Source: Bacteroidales bacterium UBA1735
Lineage (GTDB): Bacteria; Bacteroidota; Bacteroidia; Bacteroidales; Paludibacteraceae
Reading direction: 5' to 3'
NCBI GenBank assembly: GCA_002315745.1
Contig: DCID01000010.1
Location: 1 to 53,556, forward strand
Length of the DNA: 53,556 nt
Part shown: in pieces, positions 41,611 to 49,402 of the stretch
Layout of the letters: every line of letters begins with the position of its first letter
Position numbering within the stretch: position 1 is the stretch's first letter
Program-made: the position numbers and the translations under genes
The notes under the pieces: model-generated
Database searches by the model: none
Told to the model about the DNA's origin: nothing
The model's input: the letters and a program-made list of their open reading frames with translations, nothing else

Positions 41611-42615
41611 ATGAAAAAGGTTCTTGGATTAGGCAATGCCTTAACAGATGTATTACTGCAAGTGTCGGAAGATGATCTTCGTGAACTCGGTCTGCCGAAA
41701 GGAAGTATGAACTTGATTTCGATGGAGCAGGCGGAACAAATACAATTTAGGTTCGCGCATGTGCGTAAGCGCATGGTGGCGGGCGGAAGTACGAGTAATG
41801 CGATCACGACCATCGCGCAATTGGGCGGTAATGCGGCTTTCATCGGTAAGATCGGTAACGACGAAGTGGGCGATTTCTACCGCGAGGATATGCTCAAGAG
41901 TAACGTCAAGCCTATGTTACTCACTTCGAAGCAGAAGATGTCGGGATGTAGTATCGTGCTCATCACCCCTGATGGAGAACGGACGTTTGCTACCTACCTC
42001 GGTGCGGCAGCGAACATGCATCCCGAAGATATCAACAAGGAGGCGTTTGCCGGATACGATATCTTCCACACAGAGGGTTATTTGGTACAAGACCATCAGC
42101 TCATTGAGAAAGCGGTACGCTTAGCCAAAGAGGCAGGGTGTATGGTGTCGCTCGACTTGGCGAGTTACAACGTCGTATCGGAGAACAAGGAGTTCCTGAC
42201 TAACCTGATCAAGCAGTATGTGGATGTCGTTTTTGCCAACGAAGACGAGTCGTATGCGTACACGGGGCTGAGTGCCAAGGAGTCGGTGGCAGAGATCGCT
42301 AAGCAGTGCCAGATCGCCATTGTGAAAGTGGGTAAGCGCGGTAGTTATGTGCAACAAGGGGATGAGGTTTATCATATAGGTGCTATTACGACATCGTGTA
42401 CCGACTCGACGGGTGCAGGAGACCTGTATGCCGGTGGGTTCCTGCATGCATTGAGCGATGGATTCGATATCCGCCGCTGCGGAGAGATCGGTACGATCGC
42501 CGCCGGACGTGTGGTTGAGGTGATCGGAACGAAGTTGTCCGAAGATACGTGGGACGAGATACGCCGTATCTGCGCCATGTATCGTGGGTTTATGCTGAGG
42601 TATTTGCAGAATTAG
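41611..42615 (+). CDS. PfkB-family (adenosine kinase-like) carbohydrate kinase
   Basis: The 334-aa protein shows GNALTDVLLQV near the start, AGGSTSNAITTIAQLGG and FIGKIGNDEVGDFY (signature 1), and DSTGAGDLYAGGFL (signature 2 with the catalytic Asp, about 269-282). It resembles the adenosine/sugar kinase branch found in Bacteroidota. It phosphorylates a nucleoside or sugar; the substrate is not determined. A hairpin terminator follows. Confidence 0.9.
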   Translation: MKKVLGLGNALTDVLLQVSEDDLRELGLPKGSMNLISMEQAEQIQFRFAHVRKRMVAGGSTSNAITTIAQLGGNAAFIGKIGNDEVGDFYREDMLKSNVKPMLLTSKQKMSGCSIVLITPDGERTFATYLGAAANMHPEDINKEAFAGYDIFHTEGYLVQDHQLIEKAVRLAKEAGCMVSLDLASYNVVSENKEFLTNLIKQYVDVVFANEDESYAYTGLSAKESVAEIAKQCQIAIVKVGKRGSYVQQGDEVYHIGAITTSCTDSTGAGDLYAGGFLHALSDGFDIRRCGEIGTIAAGRVVEVIGTKLSEDTWDEIRRICAMYRGFMLRYLQN

Positions 42616-42628
42616 AAGACCCTTCCGT

Positions 42629-42654
42629 AGGTTTCCCTCATAGGGAAACCTTTT
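42629..42654 (+). terminator. Terminator built from a dispersed repeat
   Basis: GGTTTCCC (42630-42637) and GGGAAACC (42643-42650) pair perfectly, followed by TTTT. The 5' flank and arm (GAAGACCCTTCCGTAGGTTT, 42615-42634) reappear with one mismatch inside the secreted protein gene at about 51309-51328. Confidence 0.75.
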
Positions 42655-42664
42655 AGAAAAAGAG

Positions 42665-43384
42665 ATGAAGTATTTATATAGGATATATCAAGTAGTGATT
42701 GCGTTGCCGCTGCTGTTGGTGGCGACGGTGGTGACGGCGACGGTGACGATGTTAGCCTTCCCGTGGCGCAATGCGTATTGGGTCAATCGGGTGCAAGCGT
42801 ATTGGGCACGGCTGTTCTGCTATCTGCTCTTTATCCCCGTAACGATCACGGGTCAGGAGCATATACAGCCGCAGCAGTCGTATGTATTCGTTAGTAACCA
42901 TCAGTCGATGTACGACGTGTTCGTGATATATGGTTGGTTACCCGTCATCTTCAAGTGGCTGATGAAAGCGGAATTGAAGCACACCCCGTTCGTAGGTTGG
43001 GCATGTCAAGCAGCAGGACATATCTTCGTAGAGCGTAAGTCCGCGGTGAATGCGATGAATAGCCTCAAAGAGGTCGAGCAGCGATTGACCAATGGTATAT
43101 GCACCGTCATTTTCCCCGAAGGGACACGGACGTCGAATGGTGAAGTAGGGCGATTCAAACGGGGTGCGTTCCAGATTGCGATAGACTTGCACCTGCCCGT
43201 TGTGCCGATCTCGCTGACAGGATGCTACGAAGTGATGGATAGACATGCGCTGTGGGTGACTCGTCACCCCATCACGATGCATATTGGTGAGCCCATTTAT
43301 TTGGACCAACTCGGCACCGATGATTCGCAAGAAATCATCACAATCGTACGGGATGAGGTGGTAAAAAATATGGAAAAGCACTAA
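42665..43384 (+). CDS. plsC: 1-acyl-sn-glycerol-3-phosphate acyltransferase
   Basis: The 239-aa protein has an N-terminal hydrophobic segment (about 5-32), the catalytic NHQSMYDVF (HxxxxD), and FPEGTRTSNGEVGRFKRGAF. It acylates lysophosphatidate to phosphatidate at the inner membrane. Separate from its neighbours by the repeat-derived terminator upstream and tRNA-Cys downstream. Confidence 0.95.
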   Translation: MKYLYRIYQVVIALPLLLVATVVTATVTMLAFPWRNAYWVNRVQAYWARLFCYLLFIPVTITGQEHIQPQQSYVFVSNHQSMYDVFVIYGWLPVIFKWLMKAELKHTPFVGWACQAAGHIFVERKSAVNAMNSLKEVEQRLTNGICTVIFPEGTRTSNGEVGRFKRGAFQIAIDLHLPVVPISLTGCYEVMDRHALWVTRHPITMHIGEPIYLDQLGTDDSQEIITIVRDEVVKNMEKH

Positions 43385-43418
43385 AAATAACATTTTTTTC
43401 GTTTTTTTAGACAAAAAA

Positions 43419-43450
43419 TTTGTGTAATTCAAATAATTGTTGTACCTTTG
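43419..43450 (+). promoter_or_regulatory. tRNA-Cys promoter
   Basis: TTTG (43419-43422), 20-nt spacer, TACCTTTG (43443-43450). Start near 43457, twelve bases before the tRNA. Confidence 0.8.
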
Positions 43451-43468
43451 CAGCCGCAAATGTGAAAG

Positions 43469-43542
43469 GGTCGGTTGCCCGAGTGGTTAGGGACCGGTCT
43501 GCAAAACCGGGGACAGCGGTTCGAATCTGCTACCGACCTCCA
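43469..43542 (+). tRNA. tRNA-Cys (anticodon GCA), CCA encoded
   Basis: The acceptor is GGTCGGT/ACCGACC with discriminator T (43539) and genomic CCA (43540-43542). The anticodon loop is CTGCAAA, and the T-arm contains GGTTCGAATCTGC. It is the only tRNA in the window with an encoded CCA. Confidence 0.96.
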
Positions 43543-43544
43543 CG

Positions 43545-43573
43545 AAAGAGCCGCCTACGGGTGGCTCTTTTTA
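43545..43573 (+). terminator. Hairpin between tRNA-Cys and sufB
   Basis: AAAGAGCCGCC and GGTGGCTCTTTTT form a stem (GCCGCC/GGGTGGC core, loop TACG) with a T-run. sufB starts 25 nt later with no promoter between, so read-through or attenuation is implied. Confidence 0.82.
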
Positions 43574-43597
43574 TTAGGTTGAAAGGAGTTCTAAAAG

Positions 43598-45037
43598 TTG
43601 AACGAAATAATTGACGATATTACCAAGCAGGAGTATAAGTACGGTTTTACGACGGATGTAGAAACGGACGTGATTGAGCGTGGACTCAATGAGGAGGTTA
43701 TTCGGCTGATCTCGGCGAAGAAGAACGAGCCACAATGGCTGTTGGACTTCCGTCTCAAGGCTTATCGCAAATGGCTAACGATGACACCGCCCACATGGGC
43801 ACATCTGACCATACCGGAGATCGATTTCCAAGCCATATCGTATTATGCAGCCCCGAAGGCGGCAGGCGAAAATGCCAAAGGCGAGAAGGCGATTGACCCG
43901 GAGATAGAGAAGACGTTTGATAAGTTAGGGATACCTTTGGAGGAGCGGGCAGCCTTGGCGGGGAACATGGCGGTGGATGCGGTGATGGACTCGGTGAGTG
44001 TGAAGACCACGTTTCGCGAGACCTTAGCCAAGCAAGGTATCATCTTCTGCTCCATCTCGGAAGCGGTACGCGAGTACCCCGAATTGGTACAGCAGTATCT
44101 CGGTTCGGTGGTTCCCTACAGCGACAATTTCTATGCAGCCCTCAATTCGGCGGTGTTCTCCGACGGTTCGTTTGTGTATATACCGAAGGGTGTTCGTTGC
44201 CCGATGGAGTTAAGCACCTATTTCCGCATCAACGCGGGGAACACGGGTCAGTTCGAGCGTACGCTACTCATCGCTGACGAAGGGGCGTATCTCAGTTATC
44301 TAGAAGGATGCACAGCACCTATGCGGGACGAGAATCAGTTGCATGCCGCTATTGTGGAGATCATCGTGCATAAGGATGCGGAGGTGAAGTACTCGACGGT
44401 TCAGAACTGGTATCCGGGCGATAAGGAAGGTAAGGGAGGTATATACAATTTCGTGACCAAACGAGGTATCACGCACGAGAACGCGCGACTGAGTTGGACA
44501 CAAGTAGAGACGGGTTCAGCCATCACGTGGAAGTACCCCAGTTGTATATTAAAGGGCGACCATTCGTCGGCAGAGTTCTACTCGGTAGCGGTGACCAATA
44601 ACTACCAGCAAGCGGACACGGGTACGAAGATGATTCACATAGGCGCGCACACGCGCTCGCGTATTATAAGTAAAGGTATATCGGCTGGGCACTCGCAGAA
44701 CTCGTACCGAGGTTTGGTAAAAATAGGTAGTCACGCGGTCGATGCCCGCAACTATTCGCAATGCGACTCGCTGCTATTAGGCGACCAATGTGGGGCACAC
44801 ACGTTCCCCGACATGCAGGTGGCTCATCCGTCCGCTATTGTGGAGCATGAGGCAACGACGTCTAAGATATCCGAGGATCAACTCTTCTACTGCCGTCAAC
44901 GCGGTATAGGGGTAGAAGATGCGGTGGGGCTGATCGTGAATGGGTACGCGAAAGAAGTGATGGATAAACTGCCGATGGAGTTTGCCGTCGAAGCACAGAA
45001 ACTGCTACAAGTGTCGTTAGAGGGCACGATTGGATAA
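43598..45037 (+). CDS. sufB: Fe-S cluster assembly scaffold SufB
   Basis: The 479-aa protein starts with TTG, 9 bases after a strong Shine-Dalgarno (AAAGGAG, 43582-43588); no ATG fits. SufB landmarks are VKTTFRETLAKQGIIFCSIS, GVRCPMELSTYFRINA, FERTLLIADEGAYLSYLEGC, WTQVETGSAITWKYPS, and YSQCDSLLLGDQCGAHTFPD. It normally forms SufBC2D. sufC, sufD and sufS do not follow, which is unusual. Residues about 88-97 are encoded by a GGCGAGAAGGCGA repeat like that in the M16 gene. Confidence 0.95.
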   Translation: MNEIIDDITKQEYKYGFTTDVETDVIERGLNEEVIRLISAKKNEPQWLLDFRLKAYRKWLTMTPPTWAHLTIPEIDFQAISYYAAPKAAGENAKGEKAIDPEIEKTFDKLGIPLEERAALAGNMAVDAVMDSVSVKTTFRETLAKQGIIFCSISEAVREYPELVQQYLGSVVPYSDNFYAALNSAVFSDGSFVYIPKGVRCPMELSTYFRINAGNTGQFERTLLIADEGAYLSYLEGCTAPMRDENQLHAAIVEIIVHKDAEVKYSTVQNWYPGDKEGKGGIYNFVTKRGITHENARLSWTQVETGSAITWKYPSCILKGDHSSAEFYSVAVTNNYQQADTGTKMIHIGAHTRSRIISKGISAGHSQNSYRGLVKIGSHAVDARNYSQCDSLLLGDQCGAHTFPDMQVAHPSAIVEHEATTSKISEDQLFYCRQRGIGVEDAVGLIVNGYAKEVMDKLPMEFAVEAQKLLQVSLEGTIG

Positions 45038-45038
45038 G

Positions 45039-46424
45039 ATGCATGTATTGAACACCATATTACTCGCTATCACGCTACTCACCGAGAACCCTATCTGTGA
45101 GCATGCGAACATCAGTATCCTGATTGAGGACGCTAAGACGGGCGAGGTGATTGACCATTACCGCGAGGATAATGTAGTACCCCCTGCGAGTGTGATGAAA
45201 CTGTTCACGACGGGGGCGGCGTTGGAGATGTATGGGGCAGACTACCGCTTTGCCACGAACCTCGAGTATACGGGTAAGATAGAGAATGGGATATTACATG
45301 GCGATATCTATATTCGCGGATGCTGTGACCCGTCGTTGGGTGACCTCAAAGGTAACCAATCTTTCCTCAACCGATGGGTGAAAGCGATACGGGGATTAGG
45401 TATTAAAGCGATCGATGGGCAGGTGATTGCCGACATGAGTTTATTGGACGGCGATGCGAGCAACCCTGCGTGGTTAGGGGAAGATGCAGGTAACTACTAT
45501 GCGCCGGGTATCTTCGCGATTAACTATATGAGTAACACGCTCAATATCGTGCTCAAGAGTGGTGCGGTAGGTAGTGTGGCGGATGTGATACGTACCGAGC
45601 CTAATTACCCACCCTTGCAGACGATTAACCATATCCGCTGCACCCAGATCACCTACGATGGGGCGTATGTGCGTGGACTACCCTACTCCAACGAACGCTA
45701 TTTGACGGGCAGTGTGCCCTCTAACCGCGGGCAGTTTGGCGTGAAAAGTGACTTACCTAATCCCGGATGGTTATTGGCGTATCATCTGACGCAACGATTA
45801 GAGGCAGCCGGTATAACGGTCTATCAGCCCGCATCCTATATCGCCGAACAGAGTTTGAAGACGGAGGTTAGGAACGTGTTCTACACCCATTATTCAGACA
45901 GTTTGGGGGCACTGATTGCCGAGACAAACATACATAGTAATAACCTCTATGCGGAAGCCATTTTCCGCACGTTCGGTTTGTACTACGGACATCCCGGAAC
46001 GATTCATAACTCGTGCGAGAAGATGCGTGATTTCTGGCGTTCGAGAGGGATAGCGACTAAGGACCTTCAGATTAAAGACGGCTGCGGATTGGCGCCCCAG
46101 GATGCGACGAGTGCAAGGACCTTGGTACAGTTACTGAGGTATATGAGCAACAGCAAGAACCGCGACGTATGGGTAGCATCACTGCCTGTGAGCGGCGAGA
46201 ATGGAACGCTCAGTAGTCTCTGCCGCGAGACGGAACTGCAGGGGCGTATCCATGCCAAGAGCGGCACCATAGCAGGGACGAAGAACTTCGCGGGATACAT
46301 TGACTTGCCTAATGGCGATCAGTGGATCTTTGCCATCTTAGTCAATAGTGCACCCACCAAAGCACGTCATATACAAACGGCTATACAAAAGTATTTACTC
46401 GATGTATATCGCAACCGTCCATAG
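45039..46424 (+). CDS. dacB: PBP4-type D-alanyl-D-alanine carboxypeptidase/endopeptidase
   Basis: The protein is 461 aa from the ATG at 45039 (a TTG at 45030 is in frame). The class-C-type active site is PASVMK (Ser 51, Lys 54), SNN occurs in NIHSNNLYAE, and KSG in HAKSGTIAGTKNF. It trims or cleaves peptidoglycan crosslinks in the periplasm; its N-terminal signal is short and weak. It overlaps birA by 23 bases. Confidence 0.92.
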   Translation: MHVLNTILLAITLLTENPICEHANISILIEDAKTGEVIDHYREDNVVPPASVMKLFTTGAALEMYGADYRFATNLEYTGKIENGILHGDIYIRGCCDPSLGDLKGNQSFLNRWVKAIRGLGIKAIDGQVIADMSLLDGDASNPAWLGEDAGNYYAPGIFAINYMSNTLNIVLKSGAVGSVADVIRTEPNYPPLQTINHIRCTQITYDGAYVRGLPYSNERYLTGSVPSNRGQFGVKSDLPNPGWLLAYHLTQRLEAAGITVYQPASYIAEQSLKTEVRNVFYTHYSDSLGALIAETNIHSNNLYAEAIFRTFGLYYGHPGTIHNSCEKMRDFWRSRGIATKDLQIKDGCGLAPQDATSARTLVQLLRYMSNSKNRDVWVASLPVSGENGTLSSLCRETELQGRIHAKSGTIAGTKNFAGYIDLPNGDQWIFAILVNSAPTKARHIQTAIQKYLLDVYRNRP

Positions 46425-47187
46425 TACTAACTCGTGGATTCGCGAGCATTTGGACACGTTCGAAGGTAGTCTGTGGACAAGTTGTCAAACAGCAGGACGT
46501 GGGCAAGCGGGGAATAGTTGGGAGAGTGAAAAGGGCAAGAATTTACTATTCTCGTACTTAGTGAGGCAACCTGCCGTCGAGGTGGGGCATGCGTTTCGCC
46601 TAACGATGGCCACCAGCCTCGCGGTGTGCGACATTTTGGACGCGGAACTGTTGGAACATTGTCAACCTTCCATTAAGTGGCCCAACGACATCTATGTAGG
46701 GGATAAGAAGATATGTGGTATATTGATTGAGACCGGACTAGTGGGACAGCGCATGGATTATGCCATCATCGGTATTGGGCTCAACATCAACCAGACGCAG
46801 TGGCTCGGTGATGCACCCAACCCCGTTTCGCTGAAGCAGGTAACCGGACGGGAGGAGCATATAGAGGAGATTGAACAGCGATTGGAGGAGGCATTGAAAC
46901 GCCGTTTGGAACAAGTGAACGAGCCGCAGCGACTGAAGGAAGAATATATGGAGAGATTATATCGTCGAACAGGCGAGTGGTGGTGGAAAGAGCGCGAAGT
47001 GAGCACCGAGCCGACGAGGATAGTGGGGGGGGAGACAACGGGGGCGTTCCGTGCAGTTATCAAGGACGTCTGCGAGAATGGAGAGATTGTTCTAGAATTT
47101 CTAGAACCTCTAGACAGTCTAAACCATCTAGACAATCTGGAAAAAACGAAGAAATATCATTTTAAACAAATACAATACGTGTTATGA
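46402..47187 (+). CDS. birA: Biotin--[acetyl-CoA-carboxylase] ligase
   Basis: The protein is 261 aa from the ATG at 46402. Motifs are VHSTNSW, QTAGRGQAGNSW (29-40, biotinyl-AMP binding), SIKWPNDIYVGDKKICGILIE and GIGLNIN. There is no N-terminal DNA-binding domain, so it is a class I, non-regulatory ligase. The C-terminal EPLDSLNHLDNLEK is encoded by a TCTAGA-containing repeat. The stop overlaps rmlB by four bases. Confidence 0.93.
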   Translation: MYIATVHSTNSWIREHLDTFEGSLWTSCQTAGRGQAGNSWESEKGKNLLFSYLVRQPAVEVGHAFRLTMATSLAVCDILDAELLEHCQPSIKWPNDIYVGDKKICGILIETGLVGQRMDYAIIGIGLNINQTQWLGDAPNPVSLKQVTGREEHIEEIEQRLEEALKRRLEQVNEPQRLKEEYMERLYRRTGEWWWKEREVSTEPTRIVGGETTGAFRAVIKDVCENGEIVLEFLEPLDSLNHLDNLEKTKKYHFKQIQYVL

Positions 47188-48317
47188 AGAACATTATTAT
47201 CACCGGCGGAGCTGGATTCATTGGCAGTCATGTCGTTCGCCTATTTGTGAACAAGTACCCAAACTATCGCATCATCAATGTGGATAAGTTGACGTATGCA
47301 GGTAACCTCGCTAACCTCAAGGATATTGAGGATAAGCCTAATTATCGTTTTGTGAAGGCCGATATATGCGACTTCGATACGATGTATGCATTGATGCAAG
47401 AGGAGCATGTAGATGGTGTCATCCATTTAGCAGCAGAGAGTCACGTGGATCGCAGTATCAAAGATCCGTTCACCTTCGCTCGCACGAATGTGATGGGTAC
47501 CTTATCCATGCTGCAAGCCGCTAAGTTGTACTGGGAATCGCTGCCGGAGAAATTCGAGGGCAAACGCTTCTACCATATCTCGACCGACGAGGTGTATGGG
47601 GCACTCGAGATGACCCATCCCGAAGGCATTGAGCCTCCGTTCACCACCACCGCTTCGTCCGCAGAGCATCACTTAGCGTATGGTGAGAAGTTCTTCACCG
47701 AGGACTTGAAGTACATGCCACATAGTCCGTATAGCGCATCGAAGGCGTCTTCGGATCATTTTGTGCGTGCGTTCCATGACACGTATGGTTTGCCCACGAT
47801 CGTGACCAACTGCTCGAATAACTATGGACCCTATCAGTTCCCAGAGAAACTGATTCCGCTCTTTATCAACAATATCCGTCACCGCAAGCCGTTGCCAGTC
47901 TATGGTAAGGGTGAGAACGTGCGCGACTGGTTATTTGTCGAGGATCATGCGCGTGCCATTGACCTCATTTTCCACAAGGGTACGATAGCCGATACATATA
48001 ACATCGGCGGATTCAACGAGTGGAAGAATATTGATATCATCAAGGTCGTGATCAAGACGGTGGATCGTCTGCTAGGTCGTAAGGAAGGTGAAGACTTGGA
48101 TCTGATCACCTATGTAACCGACCGCGCGGGTCACGATATGCGCTATGCGATCGATAGTTCTAAACTTCAACGCGAGTTGGGATGGGAGCCATCCTTACAG
48201 TTCGAGGAGGGTATAGAGAAGACCGTTCGCTGGTACTTGGATAACCAAGCATGGATGGACAACATCACCTCGGGTGAGTATGAGCGTTACTACGAGTCGA
48301 TGTACGCTAATCGGTAA
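47184..48317 (+). CDS. rmlB: dTDP-glucose 4,6-dehydratase
   Basis: The 377-aa short-chain dehydrogenase family member has the NAD site GGAGFIGSH (8-16), ISTDEVYG (catalytic Thr/Asp/Glu region) and YSASKASSDH (Tyr-x-x-x-Lys). It converts dTDP-glucose to the 4-keto-6-deoxy sugar used for rhamnose and related sugars. rmlA, rmlC and rmlD are not adjacent. Confidence 0.95.
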   Translation: MKNIIITGGAGFIGSHVVRLFVNKYPNYRIINVDKLTYAGNLANLKDIEDKPNYRFVKADICDFDTMYALMQEEHVDGVIHLAAESHVDRSIKDPFTFARTNVMGTLSMLQAAKLYWESLPEKFEGKRFYHISTDEVYGALEMTHPEGIEPPFTTTASSAEHHLAYGEKFFTEDLKYMPHSPYSASKASSDHFVRAFHDTYGLPTIVTNCSNNYGPYQFPEKLIPLFINNIRHRKPLPVYGKGENVRDWLFVEDHARAIDLIFHKGTIADTYNIGGFNEWKNIDIIKVVIKTVDRLLGRKEGEDLDLITYVTDRAGHDMRYAIDSSKLQRELGWEPSLQFEEGIEKTVRWYLDNQAWMDNITSGEYERYYESMYANR

Positions 48318-48323
48318 TCAACT

Positions 48324-49253
48324 ATGGGACTGACCGAAGAAGAGCGGAAGCGAGAACGCGCCATTTTTGGCGTAACGATCTGGGGCGGGGTGATTAACAC
48401 CGTCCTGCTGATCCTAAAGTTCGTAGCGGGTATCGTGGGACACTCGGCAGCCATGATCGCGGATGCAACCCATTCGTTGTCTGATTTTCTGACGGATGTG
48501 ATCGTGCTCATCTTTGTCAAAGTGAGCAATAAGCCCGCCGACGACGAGCATGTCTATGGGCATGGTAAGTATGAGACCCTCGCGACCGCATTGGTGGGTA
48601 TTGCGCTCTTAGTGGTGGCGGGTCTGCTGGCTGCCGAAGGGATAGAGAAGATACTGATGGTGATCCATGGTGAGACATTGCCTATGCCTGGGAAGATAGC
48701 CTTATGGGCAGCCCTTGCCAGCATAGCGCTCAAGGAGTTGACGTATCAGTTCACCGTTCGGGTGGGACATCAATATGACTCGCCGGTAGTAGTAGCTAAC
48801 GCCTGGCATCACCGTTCGGACGCCTTCTCGTCGATAGGTACGGCGATAGGTATAGGTGGTGCCATTTTCTTGGGCGATAAGTGGACGGTGTTGGATCCGA
48901 TTGCCGCTGTAGTGGTGAGTATCTTCATCATCGTGGCAGCCGTGAAGATATGCAAAGAGGCCTTGTCTGATTTGCTCGAGCATAGCCTGCCGGAGGAGAC
49001 GATCGAGGAGATCAAGCGTATCGTAGCGGAAGATCCGGAGGTAAGCGAGATGCATCACTTGCGGACACGCCGACTGGGCAGTAACTGCGCCATCGAGATG
49101 CACCTGCGTATGCCGGGTAAGACCCCACTCTATGAGGCACATCACCACTCGATGCTCATCGAGCAACGACTCAAACAACGATTTGGTGTCCACACCCATG
49201 TGGCATTACATATTGAACCAACTAAAATCAATGGCAAGTATGAGGAACCATAA
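48324..49253 (+). CDS. Cation diffusion facilitator family metal exporter
   Basis: The 309-aa protein has six membrane helices. It shows ADATHSLSDFLTD in helix 2 (Asp/His metal site) and NAWHHRSDAFSS in helix 5 (HxxxD), followed by a cytoplasmic C-terminal domain with MHHLRTRRLGSN and HTHVALHIEP. It exports Zn, Fe or Mn by proton exchange. The stop TAA is formed by the first unit of the following hexanucleotide array; a single-base deletion just upstream would append a His/Asn-rich tail. Confidence 0.94.
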   Translation: MGLTEEERKRERAIFGVTIWGGVINTVLLILKFVAGIVGHSAAMIADATHSLSDFLTDVIVLIFVKVSNKPADDEHVYGHGKYETLATALVGIALLVVAGLLAAEGIEKILMVIHGETLPMPGKIALWAALASIALKELTYQFTVRVGHQYDSPVVVANAWHHRSDAFSSIGTAIGIGGAIFLGDKWTVLDPIAAVVVSIFIIVAAVKICKEALSDLLEHSLPEETIEEIKRIVAEDPEVSEMHHLRTRRLGSNCAIEMHLRMPGKTPLYEAHHHSMLIEQRLKQRFGVHTHVALHIEPTKINGKYEEP

Positions 49254-49383
49254 CGGCAACGACAACCATAACGACAACCACAACGACAACGACAACCACA
49301 ACGGCAACGACAACCTCAACCACAACGACAACCACAACGACAACGACAACCATAACCATAACCACAACGACAACAGATTAAAC
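49246..49383 (+). repeat. AAC-based hexanucleotide array after the CDF gene
   Basis: About 22 units of the form AACnAy (AACGAC, AACCAC, AACCAT, AACGGC) fill the gap to the next gene. In the frame one base off the CDF frame they read as alternating Asn with His, Asp or Gly. Confidence 0.9.
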
Positions 49384-49402
49384 AACATAAACAACTATTA
49401 TC

